Below, in pieces: positions 63,974 to 64,000 of a stretch of DNA of 64,000 bases. The DNA is from Ophiura sarsii (taxonomy: Eukaryota > Echinodermata > Ophiuroidea > Amphilepidida > Ophiuridae): the NCBI GenBank assembly GCA_035610835.1, contig CM069455.1, positions 20,535,874 through 20,599,873 on the forward strand, in the 5' to 3' direction. The notes under the pieces were generated by a model. It was not told where the DNA came from. It did not search any database and worked only from the letters and a program-made list of their open reading frames with translations. How positions within the stretch are numbered: position 1 is the first letter of the stretch; every line of letters begins with the position of its first letter. Made by a program: the position numbers and the translations under genes.

Positions 63974-64000
63974 GACCGTTAACCCCCTGGGGTCTACCTG

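Overview
This is a window of an animal nuclear genome, AT-rich, with intron-rich genes and densely packed short transposons. The two recognisable genes (a RanBP3 orthologue and a TFIIIC subunit orthologue), the GT-AG introns, the tRNA-like sequences, the Ty3/gypsy and non-LTR retrotransposon remains and the hAT, Harbinger and mariner-type repeats fit a marine invertebrate, perhaps a deuterostome such as an echinoderm. The species itself is inferred, not shown.

Layout. Bases 1-2400 hold the Pol 3' end of a Ty3/gypsy element (open at the left edge) followed by a decayed non-LTR reverse transcriptase. Bases 2400-19100 are mostly repeats: simple G/C tracts, 20-bp and 28-bp tandem repeats, many short terminal-inverted-repeat (TIR) elements, tRNA-like sequence at 10.0-10.7 kb, and a stack of nested elements at 12.35-13.65 kb. 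Spliced-looking coding pieces of a gene I cannot name lie at 4.58-9.76 kb. RANBP3 runs on the + strand from 19134 to 41019: 16 exons, every junction GT-AG and in phase, 686 codons, complete from ATG to TAA. Its introns carry hAT-type elements and a 19-copy, 79-bp minisatellite. Bases 41.0-49.2 kb are a repeat-filled convergent spacer. The 3' part of GTF3C3 is on the - strand: eight exons from 62143 down to the stop at 49233, giving the C-terminal 337 residues; its 5' exons lie beyond the right edge.

How the genes work (family knowledge). RanBP3 is a Ran-GTP-binding cofactor of the nuclear exporter CRM1/XPO1. GTF3C3 is the TPR subunit of TFIIIC, which binds tRNA-type promoters and recruits TFIIIB for RNA polymerase III. 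They are convergent neighbours about 8.2 kb apart, and nothing in the sequence ties their functions together.

The most interesting structures are: decayed tandem copies of the 3' half of a GTF3C3 exon and its donor, inside the next intron; seven insertions with hAT-type ends, most with readable 8-bp target duplications; a stack of four TIR elements; a 418-bp near-perfect palindrome touching a MITE that was itself split by a Harbinger-type element; and an unnamed gene region whose middle exon can be read in three open frames.
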